64,000 nt of DNA, taken from Bacteroidetes bacterium HGW-Bacteroidetes-8 (lineage in GTDB: Bacteria; Bacteroidota; Bacteroidia; Bacteroidales; UBA932). Position numbers and translations under genes: made by a program. The notes under the pieces were generated by a model. It was not told the DNA's origin, made no database searches, and was given only the letters and a program-made list of their open reading frames with translations. Shown in pieces: positions 42,883 through 52,022 of this stretch (position 1 is the stretch's first letter; every line of letters begins with the position of its first letter). The stretch lies in NCBI GenBank assembly GCA_002840895.1, contig PHCZ01000001.1:600027-664026 (forward strand). Direction: 5' to 3'.

Positions 42883-44931
42883 CTATTTAATTAAAGAGAG
42901 ACTCCTCTTTATAAAGCTGCTAAGCTCCTCTCCCTTTAACATTCCGTTTGACAAAAGAGCGAGATCACATACCTGCTTAATAAGATCACTCTCCTTGCCA
43001 TAGTTAGTTAAAAGAGCCTTCCTCTGCTCACTTATATTATGTAGCTCCTCTTCAAGTCTCTCTTTTTCATCTTTATCTGCGGTTTCAACCTCATCTGCCT
43101 TTTTATTGCCAATTCTTGCCTTAATCTCCTCTAACTTTGACTTTGGCTCTTCTACCTTTTTTGAAAATTCATTGATAGTTTCATTCAGTTTCTCTCTCTT
43201 ATCTTCAAATATTTTAGTGATGATTGGGTGATTGTTATTAATCGCGATGTTGTAAGATTCAGGTAGTGATCCATAAAAGTTCATCCCCCCTCCCAGAGCA
43301 GACATCTCCCGATATCGTCTCATAAACTCCGATTGAGTTATTAGTACGGCACCGTCGTTTTCACCCAGGTTCTCTACAGTTAAGCTGTAATGGGGACCCT
43401 GTGGGAGAGCTGCTTCAAAAGCATTTGTAATATCACTCATCTCATCTGCAGAGATATCAGGAAGGGAGCGATCTTCTTTAAGCACCAATTTATCGATGTG
43501 ATCTGAGTCTACTCTTGCAAATGTTGAATCTTTGAATTTACTTTCAAGATGGTTTACAAAGTGAGCATCCAGCTGGCTATCAAATAAAAGCACATCATAA
43601 CCGCGACTCTTTGCACTCTCGACGTATGAGTACTGATCCTGTTTATTGGTTGAGTAGAGATAGACTACTCTCTTGTTTTTATCTGTCTGATTTGGTTCAA
43701 TAAGTTTTCTGTACTCATCATAACTAAAGAATTTTTCGTCACAGCTTTTTAGTAGTGCAAACTTCTCTGCCCTTTCACTGAATTTCTCGTCAGAAAGCAT
43801 ACCATACTCTATAAATAGCTTAAGGTTATCCCACTTCTCTTCTAGTTTTGATCTCTCATTTTTAAAGAGATCTTCAAGTCTGTCAGCAACTTTTTTTGTA
43901 ATGTGGTTTGAAATCTTCTTAACATTAGAGTCAGATTGAAGATAACTTCGGGAAACATTAAGAGGTATATCCGGAGAGTCAATCACACCGTGAAGGAGTG
44001 TAAGAAAATCCGGAACTATGCTCTCTACAGAGTCTGTCACATATACCTGATTACAGTAGAGCTGAATCTTGTTTCTGGAAACCTCAACCTTATCTTTAAT
44101 TTTCGGGAAGTAGAGAATTCCGGTAAGTGTAAAAGGGTAGTCAACATTAAGATGTATATAAAAAAGAGGATCTTCCTGTGCAGGGTAAAGTTTGCGATAA
44201 AACTCCATATAATCCTCCTCTTTAAGATCTGCCGGTTTTTTTGTCCAAAGAGGTGTTGTGTCATTTATAATCTTATCTCTGTCCAGCTCTATCTCTTTTC
44301 CCTCTTTCCACTCTTTCTCTTTGCCAAATGCAATCTCGACAGGTAAAAATCGACAATATTTGTTTAGAAGGTAATTAATCTTTGACTCCTGTGCATACTC
44401 TTTAGATTCATCATCCAAATGTAGAATTATGTCTGTGCCCCTCTCTTTACGTTTACCTTTAGTAATCTGATATTCCGGGTTCCCCTCACAACTCCACTTA
44501 ACAGGCTCTGCCCCCTCTCTCCACGATAGTGTCTGAATTTCAACTTTCTTTGCAACCATAAAAGAGGAGTAAAAACCCAACCCGAAATGGCCGATAATAT
44601 TGTTTAACTGATCTTTATATTTATCGAGGAACTCTCCGGCACTGGAAAATGCAATCTGATTTATATATTTTTGCACCTCCTCCTCTGTCATTCCTATGCC
44701 GTTATCACTCACAGTAATTGTACTCTTCTTTTCGTCAGCAGATATTTTAATCCGAAGATCTCCAAGCTCATCTTTAAACTCTCCACTACCGGAAAGAGCT
44801 TTGACCTTTTGAATTGCATCTACACTGTTAGAAACCAGCTCTCTTAAAAAAATCTCGTGGTCTGAGTATAGAAATTTCTTAATGATTGGGAAGATGTTCT
44901 CCGTTGTAACGCCAATTGTTCCTTTATGCAT
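42883..44931 (-). CDS. htpG: Molecular chaperone HtpG (Hsp90)
   Basis: Cytosolic ATP-dependent chaperone of 682 residues. The N-terminal ATPase has the Hsp90 signature LRELVSNSVDAIQK (about 30-43), DNGIGM (near 81) and GHFGLGFYSSFMV (about 115-127), followed by the middle domain and a C-terminal dimerisation domain. A charged, lysine- and glutamate-rich insert near residues 575-625 (KKVEEPKSKLEEIKA...) lies ahead of the C-terminus. The common Bacteroidota HtpG length is close to this. A promoter lies 47-77 nt upstream, with a 14-bp palindrome in the leader. Confidence 0.97.
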   Translation of the reverse strand: MHKGTIGVTTENIFPIIKKFLYSDHEIFLRELVSNSVDAIQKVKALSGSGEFKDELGDLRIKISADEKKSTITVSDNGIGMTEEEVQKYINQIAFSSAGEFLDKYKDQLNNIIGHFGLGFYSSFMVAKKVEIQTLSWREGAEPVKWSCEGNPEYQITKGKRKERGTDIILHLDDESKEYAQESKINYLLNKYCRFLPVEIAFGKEKEWKEGKEIELDRDKIINDTTPLWTKKPADLKEEDYMEFYRKLYPAQEDPLFYIHLNVDYPFTLTGILYFPKIKDKVEVSRNKIQLYCNQVYVTDSVESIVPDFLTLLHGVIDSPDIPLNVSRSYLQSDSNVKKISNHITKKVADRLEDLFKNERSKLEEKWDNLKLFIEYGMLSDEKFSERAEKFALLKSCDEKFFSYDEYRKLIEPNQTDKNKRVVYLYSTNKQDQYSYVESAKSRGYDVLLFDSQLDAHFVNHLESKFKDSTFARVDSDHIDKLVLKEDRSLPDISADEMSDITNAFEAALPQGPHYSLTVENLGENDGAVLITQSEFMRRYREMSALGGGMNFYGSLPESYNIAINNNHPIITKIFEDKREKLNETINEFSKKVEEPKSKLEEIKARIGNKKADEVETADKDEKERLEEELHNISEQRKALLTNYGKESDLIKQVCDLALLSNGMLKGEELSSFIKRSLSLIK

Positions 44932-44946
44932 AACTTATAATTTTAA

Positions 44947-44960
44947 ATTTATGCATAAAT
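44947..44960. promoter_or_regulatory. Perfect 14-bp palindrome in the htpG leader
   Basis: ATTTATGCATAAAT is fully self-complementary and lies 16-29 nt before the htpG start, downstream of the predicted promoter. It is not a CIRCE element. It could be an operator or a weak RNA hairpin. Confidence 0.4.
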
Positions 44961-44977
44961 CAGGTCAAAAGATGTAC

Positions 44978-45008
44978 CAAATATTAAATGTGACAATAAT
45001 CTGACAAA
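44978..45008 (-). promoter_or_regulatory. Predicted htpG promoter
   Basis: Read leftward: TTTG (45005-45008), exactly 19 nt, then AATATTTG (44978-44985), one base from the TAnnTTTG consensus. Initiation near 44970, about 39 nt before the ATG. Confidence 0.5.
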
Positions 45009-45016
45009 TAGACAGA

Positions 45017-48000
45017 CTAACGATCTCCTTTAAAGAAGATGATGATTGTATTTAACAGGTTAATTATCTGACTCTCTTCTTTAAGCGTCTCAACAGGGAA
45101 TCCCAGGACAACCGATTTATAGTTCCCACTATACGCAACACCTGCAGAGATGTTGTTATCTGCATACCTGAATATTGTCCAGGCATCTTCTCCAACAGGC
45201 TCTATTCCATCCGGAGATTCAACACAATATACATATTCGTTCGGCTGTGTATAAAAGCTGTATCTCCCTGTGAAATTGTAAGGTGTTTGAACTGCCTTAA
45301 CCACTCCTGTTTTACTGGCATTATTTGTTCTCCATTGGTACTTAAGCACCTTTGTAGCAAAATTTTTGTTCACTCTGGTAGTGTCAAAGTTGTCCCAAAG
45401 GTCTGTTGCAACATTAGCACCCGAAATCAGTATATTTCCACCTGAAGCTGTATAATCCGAGATGAATTTCCTTAAATGCGACGGAAATGTTTCAAATCTG
45501 CCCTCTTTTACACCCCTCCCAATTTTAGTTTTCATCTGCTTTCCTAAGATAATGTCGGTGATATAGTACTCAGAGAGTTCAATTTTGTTTTTAAGAAGTG
45601 CATCTCTGCTTATTGATACAAATGAGTACCCCGCTTGTGCAAAAGCTTTTCCGTGAACGTAAGGGTAGTCAAAAGTATTGCCGGCTATAACTTTTGTCTC
45701 ATAATCGGCATAAGATGAGCCAAATCCGGGAGAGTCATCATCCATCCAGGGAATATCTCTTCTGAACTCATATTGGCGTCCAATATATGAGATGTCTCTG
45801 ATATAAGGAACTCCTCCGTCGGTATGATCAAAGAACCCGGCAATTGAACTATCTTTTGAAGCAAATGAATGGGGCGCAGATACCCTGTCAAAACCATTTA
45901 TTATTAAGACCTTACCTTTTTCAAAAGGGGCTTTGTATGCCGATATTATCTCAGAGGGAAAACTCTCTCCTCCACCATTCAGAGCAGAAATTTTAAAGCT
46001 GTAGATTCTCCCTTTCTCGGGAATAAGTTGATGAAATTGACTATTTACGACTACGCCGTTATCAAAACCACCACCATCAATTCGTGTATAGACAATAAAT
46101 TTGTCCGGTTTTGCTGTGGGTTCAAGAGGGTCCTCTACTGCGCTCCAGCAAAGAGTAAGGGTATCATTCCTAAATGAGCTTATGAGTCCATTAACAGGCA
46201 GAGGTTGAATTATATAAGGAATTCCGGACTCCTGGCTTATAAACCTAAGCATACCTTTATATATAGAACGACTTACGTGAAACCTAAAGTCGGGATCAAG
46301 TCCATAGCGCATATCCGCAAAGTTCTGATGAGAAAGAAGCTCCAGAAGCATTGTAGGTACCTTTGGAGATCTTGATTCAGAATAGGATCTATCCCAAATT
46401 CCTCTCCTTTGCCATATAGGTTCGTAGAGTGCTTTGATGTCATCAACAATCTGAGTCTGTATAAGATCTGTAAGATATCTTGACTGAAATCTTGGAGATC
46501 CGTCCGGAAATACATCTGAACCATTAGAGAATCGGGTGTATATGCCTAAGGTCCCTATAATTGAGTCATTAAGAGTTGTACCTGCATCTGTATGGAAAGC
46601 AAACGCCATATCGATAGGTATATTTAATCCTCTCTCTTGTGGATTTTTATCGGATCCTCCGCTTATTACATTTACCCATCTTCCGCGAGACATATAGTCG
46701 TCATTGTAGTCATTGGCATTCTTGTTTGGTGAGTAAATTGTATCGCTAAAGCCTGCCCATTGAAGCCAGTACCTGGCACCCTCTGTAAACCTTGGGTAGT
46801 TGCTGGTTTGTGGATCTACATTCAAATCCAGAACAACTTTTGTTATTGGTTCTGTAGAAGAACTTTTTCTGTTAGGTTCATATCCAAATTCAGATGGTTT
46901 ACGCGCAATATTACCCAGACCACCGCCAAATTTAACTCCGTCTGCAGAAACAATCTCTCCGTTTTTTTCAGTCAGATTTGAGAGGGATACATACTGCCCG
47001 GAATCTTGGCCCTCTTTAAAGTAGAAGGTTCCCAGATATATCCAGGTACCTCCCCCCATCTTCTGATTGACATTAAAAACGGTCTCTCCTCCTGAGTGTT
47101 TAACTACATATTTTGCCTGGGAAGTGCTGTAAGGAAGAGTTTGATATGATACATAGACGGCATACTCTCCGGTTTGAGGAATTTGAGGAGTCCATTTTGC
47201 ATAGCTCTCACTCCCTTTTTTTATGGTTGAAGACAAACGGCTGCTACCCATTGTGAATGGATTTTCTCCGATTATGTATTGACTATTTGGGTTAGAAAAT
47301 CCCGGTATACCGGAGTTCATCCAGCTATTATCTCCGTTAAATTCGCTATACCCACAAAAAGGGGTATCGTTATCTACAATAACCTCATTAAGCTGGACAT
47401 CTCTCTCTCTTGGAAGCAGAACCGAAGCCCCAGCATTTTCAAGCATCGGTACCAGAAATGGAAGAACATAAGATTGAGTATAGAGATCTTCTACTGTTTG
47501 AAAAATTCTCGCTCTCTGCCACTCCCATCTTAAAAGTTTCTGCTCAAAATAGTATCCGTGACTCTGCCATATTGCAAGATGGCGTTTTTGAAGTCCACTT
47601 GTTACTAGATAAGGTTTTGATTTATTTGTAACTAAACTCTCTTTCTTGTCAAGCTTTTTAATGGCAGATTTTATCTCACGTGGTTTTTTTGCACTCTCTC
47701 TGTTGCTATAAAGTGGTGGAATCATCTCTTCAATTGCAGATCCATTAGAAATCAACCTAAGATCATAACCTGATAACTCAACAGGTAGCATAGATCTTAC
47801 CAACATATATATAAATACAGTATTATCATCTCTAAATGGGTACTCAGAAAGTGGCGTGCTGAAATATAGGTTTAATGAGCTATTTGATCTAATTACTGAA
47901 TCCAGTTTTATTTTTCCAACGACGAAAGCACTATTTTTAAGCACGTTCTGTAAGGTATCTGCAATAGGTAAAAAACGGGACATCTCAATTTTTTGTGCAT

Positions 48001-48061
48001 ATGTGAAATTGCAAATAATGAATAAGCAAAGGGTTATTATTGAGATAGAGATTTTTTTCAT
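45017..48061 (-). CDS. Secreted amidase-fold/golvesin-C-like protein with FN3 domain
   Basis: A 1014-residue exported protein with signal peptide 1-22 (ending TYA-Q). Regions: a poorly defined N-terminal part; a beta-rich insert around 235-385 (YSEFNGDNSW..., GEYAVYVSYQTLPYS) resembling the golvesin C-terminal-like/xanthan-lyase C domain; an N-acetylmuramoyl-amidase-like part (IDMAFAFHTDAG near 485-500 and LLELLSHQNFADM near 580); an FN3 domain (about 625-720); and a C-terminal GATase-like region. His and Glu in the amidase part look like Zn ligands. It may trim peptidoglycan or another envelope polymer. Homologues are often labelled xanthan lyase by default, which I would not trust. Confidence 0.65.
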   Translation of the reverse strand: MKKISISIITLCLFIICNFTYAQKIEMSRFLPIADTLQNVLKNSAFVVGKIKLDSVIRSNSSLNLYFSTPLSEYPFRDDNTVFIYMLVRSMLPVELSGYDLRLISNGSAIEEMIPPLYSNRESAKKPREIKSAIKKLDKKESLVTNKSKPYLVTSGLQKRHLAIWQSHGYYFEQKLLRWEWQRARIFQTVEDLYTQSYVLPFLVPMLENAGASVLLPRERDVQLNEVIVDNDTPFCGYSEFNGDNSWMNSGIPGFSNPNSQYIIGENPFTMGSSRLSSTIKKGSESYAKWTPQIPQTGEYAVYVSYQTLPYSTSQAKYVVKHSGGETVFNVNQKMGGGTWIYLGTFYFKEGQDSGQYVSLSNLTEKNGEIVSADGVKFGGGLGNIARKPSEFGYEPNRKSSSTEPITKVVLDLNVDPQTSNYPRFTEGARYWLQWAGFSDTIYSPNKNANDYNDDYMSRGRWVNVISGGSDKNPQERGLNIPIDMAFAFHTDAGTTLNDSIIGTLGIYTRFSNGSDVFPDGSPRFQSRYLTDLIQTQIVDDIKALYEPIWQRRGIWDRSYSESRSPKVPTMLLELLSHQNFADMRYGLDPDFRFHVSRSIYKGMLRFISQESGIPYIIQPLPVNGLISSFRNDTLTLCWSAVEDPLEPTAKPDKFIVYTRIDGGGFDNGVVVNSQFHQLIPEKGRIYSFKISALNGGGESFPSEIISAYKAPFEKGKVLIINGFDRVSAPHSFASKDSSIAGFFDHTDGGVPYIRDISYIGRQYEFRRDIPWMDDDSPGFGSSYADYETKVIAGNTFDYPYVHGKAFAQAGYSFVSISRDALLKNKIELSEYYITDIILGKQMKTKIGRGVKEGRFETFPSHLRKFISDYTASGGNILISGANVATDLWDNFDTTRVNKNFATKVLKYQWRTNNASKTGVVKAVQTPYNFTGRYSFYTQPNEYVYCVESPDGIEPVGEDAWTIFRYADNNISAGVAYSGNYKSVVLGFPVETLKEESQIINLLNTIIIFFKGDR

Positions 48062-48130
48062 ACCATTTTAATTAGTGGTCAAAAATAGCTAAAAATATTC
48101 AAAAGGGTAATCTCTGTCATCATAAAAGCT

Positions 48131-48138
48131 TAACTTTG
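48131..48138 (+). promoter_or_regulatory. Predicted -7 box
   Basis: TAACTTTG fits TAnnTTTG, with initiation near 48145, about 24 nt before the ATG at 48169. No -33 match found. Confidence 0.4.
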
Positions 48139-48168
48139 CAGGAGTAGAATTTATAATTGAATGTAAAT

Positions 48169-49146
48169 ATGAGAGCTAAGCTGTATCTGGCAAACTTACC
48201 AACCCCCATTTCACGTGCAAACAGATTGTCCAACGAACTTGGGGTTAATATCTATTTTAAACGGGATGACCAAACCGGAAGTGAGATATCAGGAAATAAG
48301 ATCAGAAAACTTGAATATGCTTTAAAAGAGGCTCTTGATAAAGGGGCTACAATGGTTATAACAACCGGAGGAATACAATCCAACCACTGCCGTGCAACAA
48401 CAGCCGCTGCTACAATGGTTGGTCTTAAAGTGGTTTTACTTCTTAGAATCAGCGAAGAGCCCAGGATTGAGGGTAATTTTTTTCTTGACAAACTTTTCGG
48501 AGCTGAAATAAGATATTGCTCTCCAGAAGAGTATAGATCATCACGAAATGAGATAATGAAGAGTATTGCAGATGAAAAGGAGTCAATGGGTGAGAGCTGT
48601 TATATTATTCCGGAAGGGGCATCAAATGGTATTGGTTCAATGGGTTACTTTAGAGCAATGGAAGAGATTGTAAAACAGGAAGATGAAATAGGGGTTAAAT
48701 TTGATACCATTGTTGTTGCTGTTGGCTCAGGAGGAACTTACTCCGGGCTTTGTCTTGCAAATAAATATTATGAACTCAATAAAAGAGTTATAGGATTTGC
48801 AGTCTGTGACGATAGTGAATATTTTGTCAATCAAATAGATAATATTAACCGTGAAGCTCTGGTACATTTAGACAAACCTGTTAAAATATCAAAAAATGAT
48901 ATAGAAATTAACGATAAGTACGTAGGTATCGGGTATGCATTAAGTACTCCAGCAGAGCTCGACTTCATTAAATATCTGGCTTCCAAAGAGGCAGTTGTAC
49001 TGGATCCTGTCTACACAGCAAAAGCTATGATCGGCCTATATAATGAAATAAAATCCGACAATTTAAAATCATCGGATAATATACTCTTCATACACACTGG
49101 TGGATTGTTTGGGCTTTTTCCTAAACAAGAACAATTTAATTTTTAG
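48169..49146 (+). CDS. PLP-dependent D-cysteine desulfhydrase/ACC deaminase family enzyme
   Basis: Fold-type II PLP enzyme of 325 residues. I chose the ATG at 48169 (MRAKLYLANLPTPI). The frame is open to a TTG at 48157, but nothing favours that start. The Schiff-base lysine is in SGNKIRKLEYA (near 45-55), TTGGIQSNHCRATT (about 68-81) binds the substrate carboxylate, and GSGGTYSGL binds phosphate. Members deaminate ACC or desulfurate D-cysteine, and many bacterial copies prefer D-cysteine. Sequence alone does not separate these. It is a single gene, 11 nt before the convergent P5C dehydrogenase end. Confidence 0.85.
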   Translation: MRAKLYLANLPTPISRANRLSNELGVNIYFKRDDQTGSEISGNKIRKLEYALKEALDKGATMVITTGGIQSNHCRATTAAATMVGLKVVLLLRISEEPRIEGNFFLDKLFGAEIRYCSPEEYRSSRNEIMKSIADEKESMGESCYIIPEGASNGIGSMGYFRAMEEIVKQEDEIGVKFDTIVVAVGSGGTYSGLCLANKYYELNKRVIGFAVCDDSEYFVNQIDNINREALVHLDKPVKISKNDIEINDKYVGIGYALSTPAELDFIKYLASKEAVVLDPVYTAKAMIGLYNEIKSDNLKSSDNILFIHTGGLFGLFPKQEQFNF

Positions 49147-49157
49147 ATTATTGACAA

Positions 49158-50789
49158 TTACTCCTCTTTCATATAGGGATAAAAGATATCTACTGGAGAG
49201 ATAAATGTCTCTTTAACAGTTCTCGGACTTACCCATCTTATAAGGTTAAAACTTCCTCCCGCCTTATCATTTGTGCCAGAACCTCTTGACCCGCCAAAAG
49301 GTTGCTTTCCAACCACAGCACCTGTTGGTTTATCATTTATATAGAAATTCCCGGCAGAGTACCTTAAACGATTGCAGATTTCTGCCACAGCCAGCCTGTC
49401 GCTTCCAAATACAGCTCCAGTAAGTCCATATGGAGAAGTTTCGTCGCAAAGTTTTAAGGTCTCCTCAACATTTGAGTTTTCATATACATACGCAGTAAGA
49501 ACTGGTCCGAAAATCTCCTCTTCCATTGATTTAAAATGTGGATTTGTGGTCTTGATTAGAGTTGGAGAGACGAAATAACCTACAGACTTGTCATAATCTC
49601 CTCCAAATATGATCTCTGCCTCATTGGATTCCTTTGCAAACTCTATATATGATACAATATTGTCAAATGATGCCTCATCAATAACTGCATTTACAAAATT
49701 TTTAAAATCACAAACATCACCCATTTTTGCTAGGGTGGATAGTTGAATAATCTCGCTCTTTATCTCGGGCCATAAAGATTCAGGTATGTACATTCTTGAG
49801 GCAGCTGAGCACTTCTGTCCCTGATATTCAAAAGCTCCGCTAAAAGCAGCTACGGCAACCTCTTTTGGACTTGCAGATGGGTGAACAAAGATAAAATCCT
49901 TACCGCCTGTCTCTCCAACCAGCCTTGGGTATGACTTGTATTTAGCAAGCCTGTCGCCGACTGAATTCCACAAAGAGTTGAAAGTAGAGTTTGATCCCGT
50001 AAAATGGATACCGGCCAAATCTTTAGATTCCATTACATACTTACCAATAAGTGCTCCACTGCCAGGAAGGAAGTTGACAACTCCCGCTGGAACTCCTGCC
50101 TCCATAAAGATTTTCATCAGATAGTAGTTTGATAGTATGGAAGTTGTAGCAGGTTTCCATATTGTGGTATTTCCCATCATTACAGGAGAGAGGTTAAGAT
50201 TGGATGCTATCGATGTGAAGTTGAAAGGACTTACTGCAAATACAAATCCTTCTAACGCTCTATACTCCATTCTATTTAATTGATTGAAGGATGAAATAGG
50301 CTGATTTTTGTAAATTTCTGTTGCAAAAGAGACATTGAATCTTAAAAAATCTGCAGCTTCACAAACTGCATCTATCTCCGACTGATATATATTCTTACTC
50401 TGCCCTAACATAGTAGCTGCATTTACTGCTGCACGATATTTTATTGTAAGAAGCTCGGCAACCTTTAACATAATAGATGCTCTGGTGGTCCAGTTAAGGT
50501 CCGACCAGATTTTTTGTGCTTTTACGGCAGAGTCAATTGCCATCTTAATCTCCTTCTCACCGGCTTTGCAGTAATAAGCTAATATGTGCTTATGATTATG
50601 CGGCATAACAACCTTCCCTGTATCATTCGTAAAAACCTCTTTACCTCCAATTATTAGTGGTATTTCCAGAACAGTTTCAGTTTGCCTCTTTAGCTCTATC
50701 TCCAGAGCTATTCTCTCAGGACTTCCTTTAAGATACTCTTTTATTGGTTCATTTGCCGGAATTGGAAAATTGTGAATTGAATTGTTCAT
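49158..50789 (-). CDS. 1-pyrroline-5-carboxylate dehydrogenase
   Basis: Cytosolic NAD-dependent aldehyde dehydrogenase (543 residues) that oxidises glutamate semialdehyde, the second step of proline breakdown. The P5CDH-type catalytic site is visible: VGETGGKDF with the general-base Glu, and EYQGQKCSAASR with the nucleophilic Cys. PYGLTGAVFGSD, NFYINDKPTGAVVGKQPFGGSRGSGTNDK and a C-terminal proline-rich tail match the RocA/PutA-type group. No proline dehydrogenase is in the window. A dyad repeat (50861-50887) lies in the divergent region upstream. Confidence 0.93.
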   Translation of the reverse strand: MNNSIHNFPIPANEPIKEYLKGSPERIALEIELKRQTETVLEIPLIIGGKEVFTNDTGKVVMPHNHKHILAYYCKAGEKEIKMAIDSAVKAQKIWSDLNWTTRASIMLKVAELLTIKYRAAVNAATMLGQSKNIYQSEIDAVCEAADFLRFNVSFATEIYKNQPISSFNQLNRMEYRALEGFVFAVSPFNFTSIASNLNLSPVMMGNTTIWKPATTSILSNYYLMKIFMEAGVPAGVVNFLPGSGALIGKYVMESKDLAGIHFTGSNSTFNSLWNSVGDRLAKYKSYPRLVGETGGKDFIFVHPSASPKEVAVAAFSGAFEYQGQKCSAASRMYIPESLWPEIKSEIIQLSTLAKMGDVCDFKNFVNAVIDEASFDNIVSYIEFAKESNEAEIIFGGDYDKSVGYFVSPTLIKTTNPHFKSMEEEIFGPVLTAYVYENSNVEETLKLCDETSPYGLTGAVFGSDRLAVAEICNRLRYSAGNFYINDKPTGAVVGKQPFGGSRGSGTNDKAGGSFNLIRWVSPRTVKETFISPVDIFYPYMKEE

Positions 50790-50860
50790 TAATAATGTGT
50801 ATTAAGTAGATTTAAATTAAAAAAGCCGTTAAAAATAGATTATTTTAGTAGCTGTAAAAC

Positions 50861-50887
50861 CATTTGTTATCAAATATGCAACAAATG
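50861..50887. promoter_or_regulatory. Dyad repeat between P5C dehydrogenase and sigma factor genes
   Basis: CATTTGTT (50861-50868) and its perfect complement AACAAATG (50880-50887), separated by 11 nt. It sits between two divergent genes, about 72 nt before the P5CDH start and 38 nt before the sigma factor start. It could be an operator for either. Confidence 0.4.
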
Positions 50888-50924
50888 AGAAACAATATCG
50901 TTTAATTGGTAGAGAAACTGTTTA

Positions 50925-51461
50925 ATGAAACTTAACTTAAATACATTTATAAAAAGAGATATCTCAGACCAGGAGAAGATTTACCAAGAGTGCCATAGAA
51001 GGTTATACTTTACTGCTCTGAGAATACTTAATAACTCTTTTGAAGCAGAGGAGGTTATGCACGATACTCTGCTAAAGTTCTTTGCAAGGGATGAAAAATT
51101 TGCAACCATCAAAGAGAGAGATGGTTGGCTAACAAGAGTATGTATAAATCAGGCTATTGACACTCTCAGGAAAAGAGCTTCTCACGAGATGACAGCTATT
51201 GAACGGGACTTAAAAGAGCCGGAGGTTAATGAAGATGATGAGTACTCATACAAAGGAGTAACTGCAGATATGGTAAAGAGAGCATTAAATAATCTGGCTG
51301 CCGGTTACCGGTTAATACTCTCTCTCTCTCTGTTTGAAGGTTATGACTACGAAGAGATTGCCCAAATAACTGAGCTGAAAGAGGTAACTGTTAGAACTCA
51401 GTTTATCAGAGGAAAGGCTAGACTTAGAGAAGAGATAGAAAAAATAAAGTATAACTATTAG
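50925..51461 (+). CDS. ECF-type RNA polymerase sigma factor
   Basis: A 178-residue sigma-70 factor with region 2 (about 16-80, HRRLYFTALRILNNSFEAEEVMHDTLLKFF) and region 4 (about 120-170, EGYDYEEIAQITELKEVTVRTQFIRGKARL). No region 1 or 3, as in ECF factors. The next gene, 14 nt downstream, codes a small membrane protein that looks like its anti-sigma. The probable target genes include the DUF2807 gene downstream. The dyad at 50861-50887 may belong to its promoter region. Confidence 0.9.
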   Translation: MKLNLNTFIKRDISDQEKIYQECHRRLYFTALRILNNSFEAEEVMHDTLLKFFARDEKFATIKERDGWLTRVCINQAIDTLRKRASHEMTAIERDLKEPEVNEDDEYSYKGVTADMVKRALNNLAAGYRLILSLSLFEGYDYEEIAQITELKEVTVRTQFIRGKARLREEIEKIKYNY

Positions 51462-51475
51462 ATTTAGGAGGGTAT

Positions 51476-51958
51476 ATGGATAATTTGAAACAATTAATAG
51501 AAAAAAACAGAGAGATCTTCGAAAATGAGGAGCTCCCTATCGGACACAAAGAGAGGTTTTTAAAGAAAATCAACAGAAAAAGGGTTATAGAGAGAGATTT
51601 TTTTCGCATAACCTTATATCTATGCGCAGCATCTGTAATAGCCTTCTTAATTATTGCACCATTTATTTTAAAAGATAATATTGAAACCGGCTGTCCGGAA
51701 GGCCTTGCAGATTATAAATCTGTTCTCAAAGATAGAAGTTCAGAGATATACTTAATGGCAGATAGATTAGATTCTTACAACAAAGATGTTGTGATTAACA
51801 CTCTAGATGAACTTGTTAACGAGGCTGTCCCTTTTGAAGATCAGCTTCCTTTAGAGCTCGACAAAATAACAAGGTCTCAGTTGAGTCAGCAATACTACTG
51901 TCCAAAAATTGAGGGAGTTGAAAAATTAAGAGGTTATGTAGCTGAATTATTAAATTAA
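51476..51958 (+). CDS. Membrane protein, probable anti-sigma factor
   Basis: A 160-residue protein with an N-terminal charged cytosolic part (residues 1-42, DNLKQLIEKNREIFENEELP), one transmembrane helix (about 43-65, ITLYLCAASVIAFLIIAPFIL) and a periplasmic tail of about 95 residues. That topology, and its position 14 nt after an ECF sigma factor, fit an anti-sigma factor. No zinc-binding HxxxCxxC motif is present, so it would be of a non-ZAS type. An AGGAGGG sequence lies at 51466-51472, a Shine-Dalgarno match rare in this window. It is only 3 nt from the ATG. Function inferred from position. Confidence 0.72.
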   Translation: MDNLKQLIEKNREIFENEELPIGHKERFLKKINRKRVIERDFFRITLYLCAASVIAFLIIAPFILKDNIETGCPEGLADYKSVLKDRSSEIYLMADRLDSYNKDVVINTLDELVNEAVPFEDQLPLELDKITRSQLSQQYYCPKIEGVEKLRGYVAELLN

Positions 51959-52022
51959 TATTTGAATAATAAATCAATAAATGAAACTAACCAAAAAATA
52001 ATAACAATTAAAAATAAAAAAA

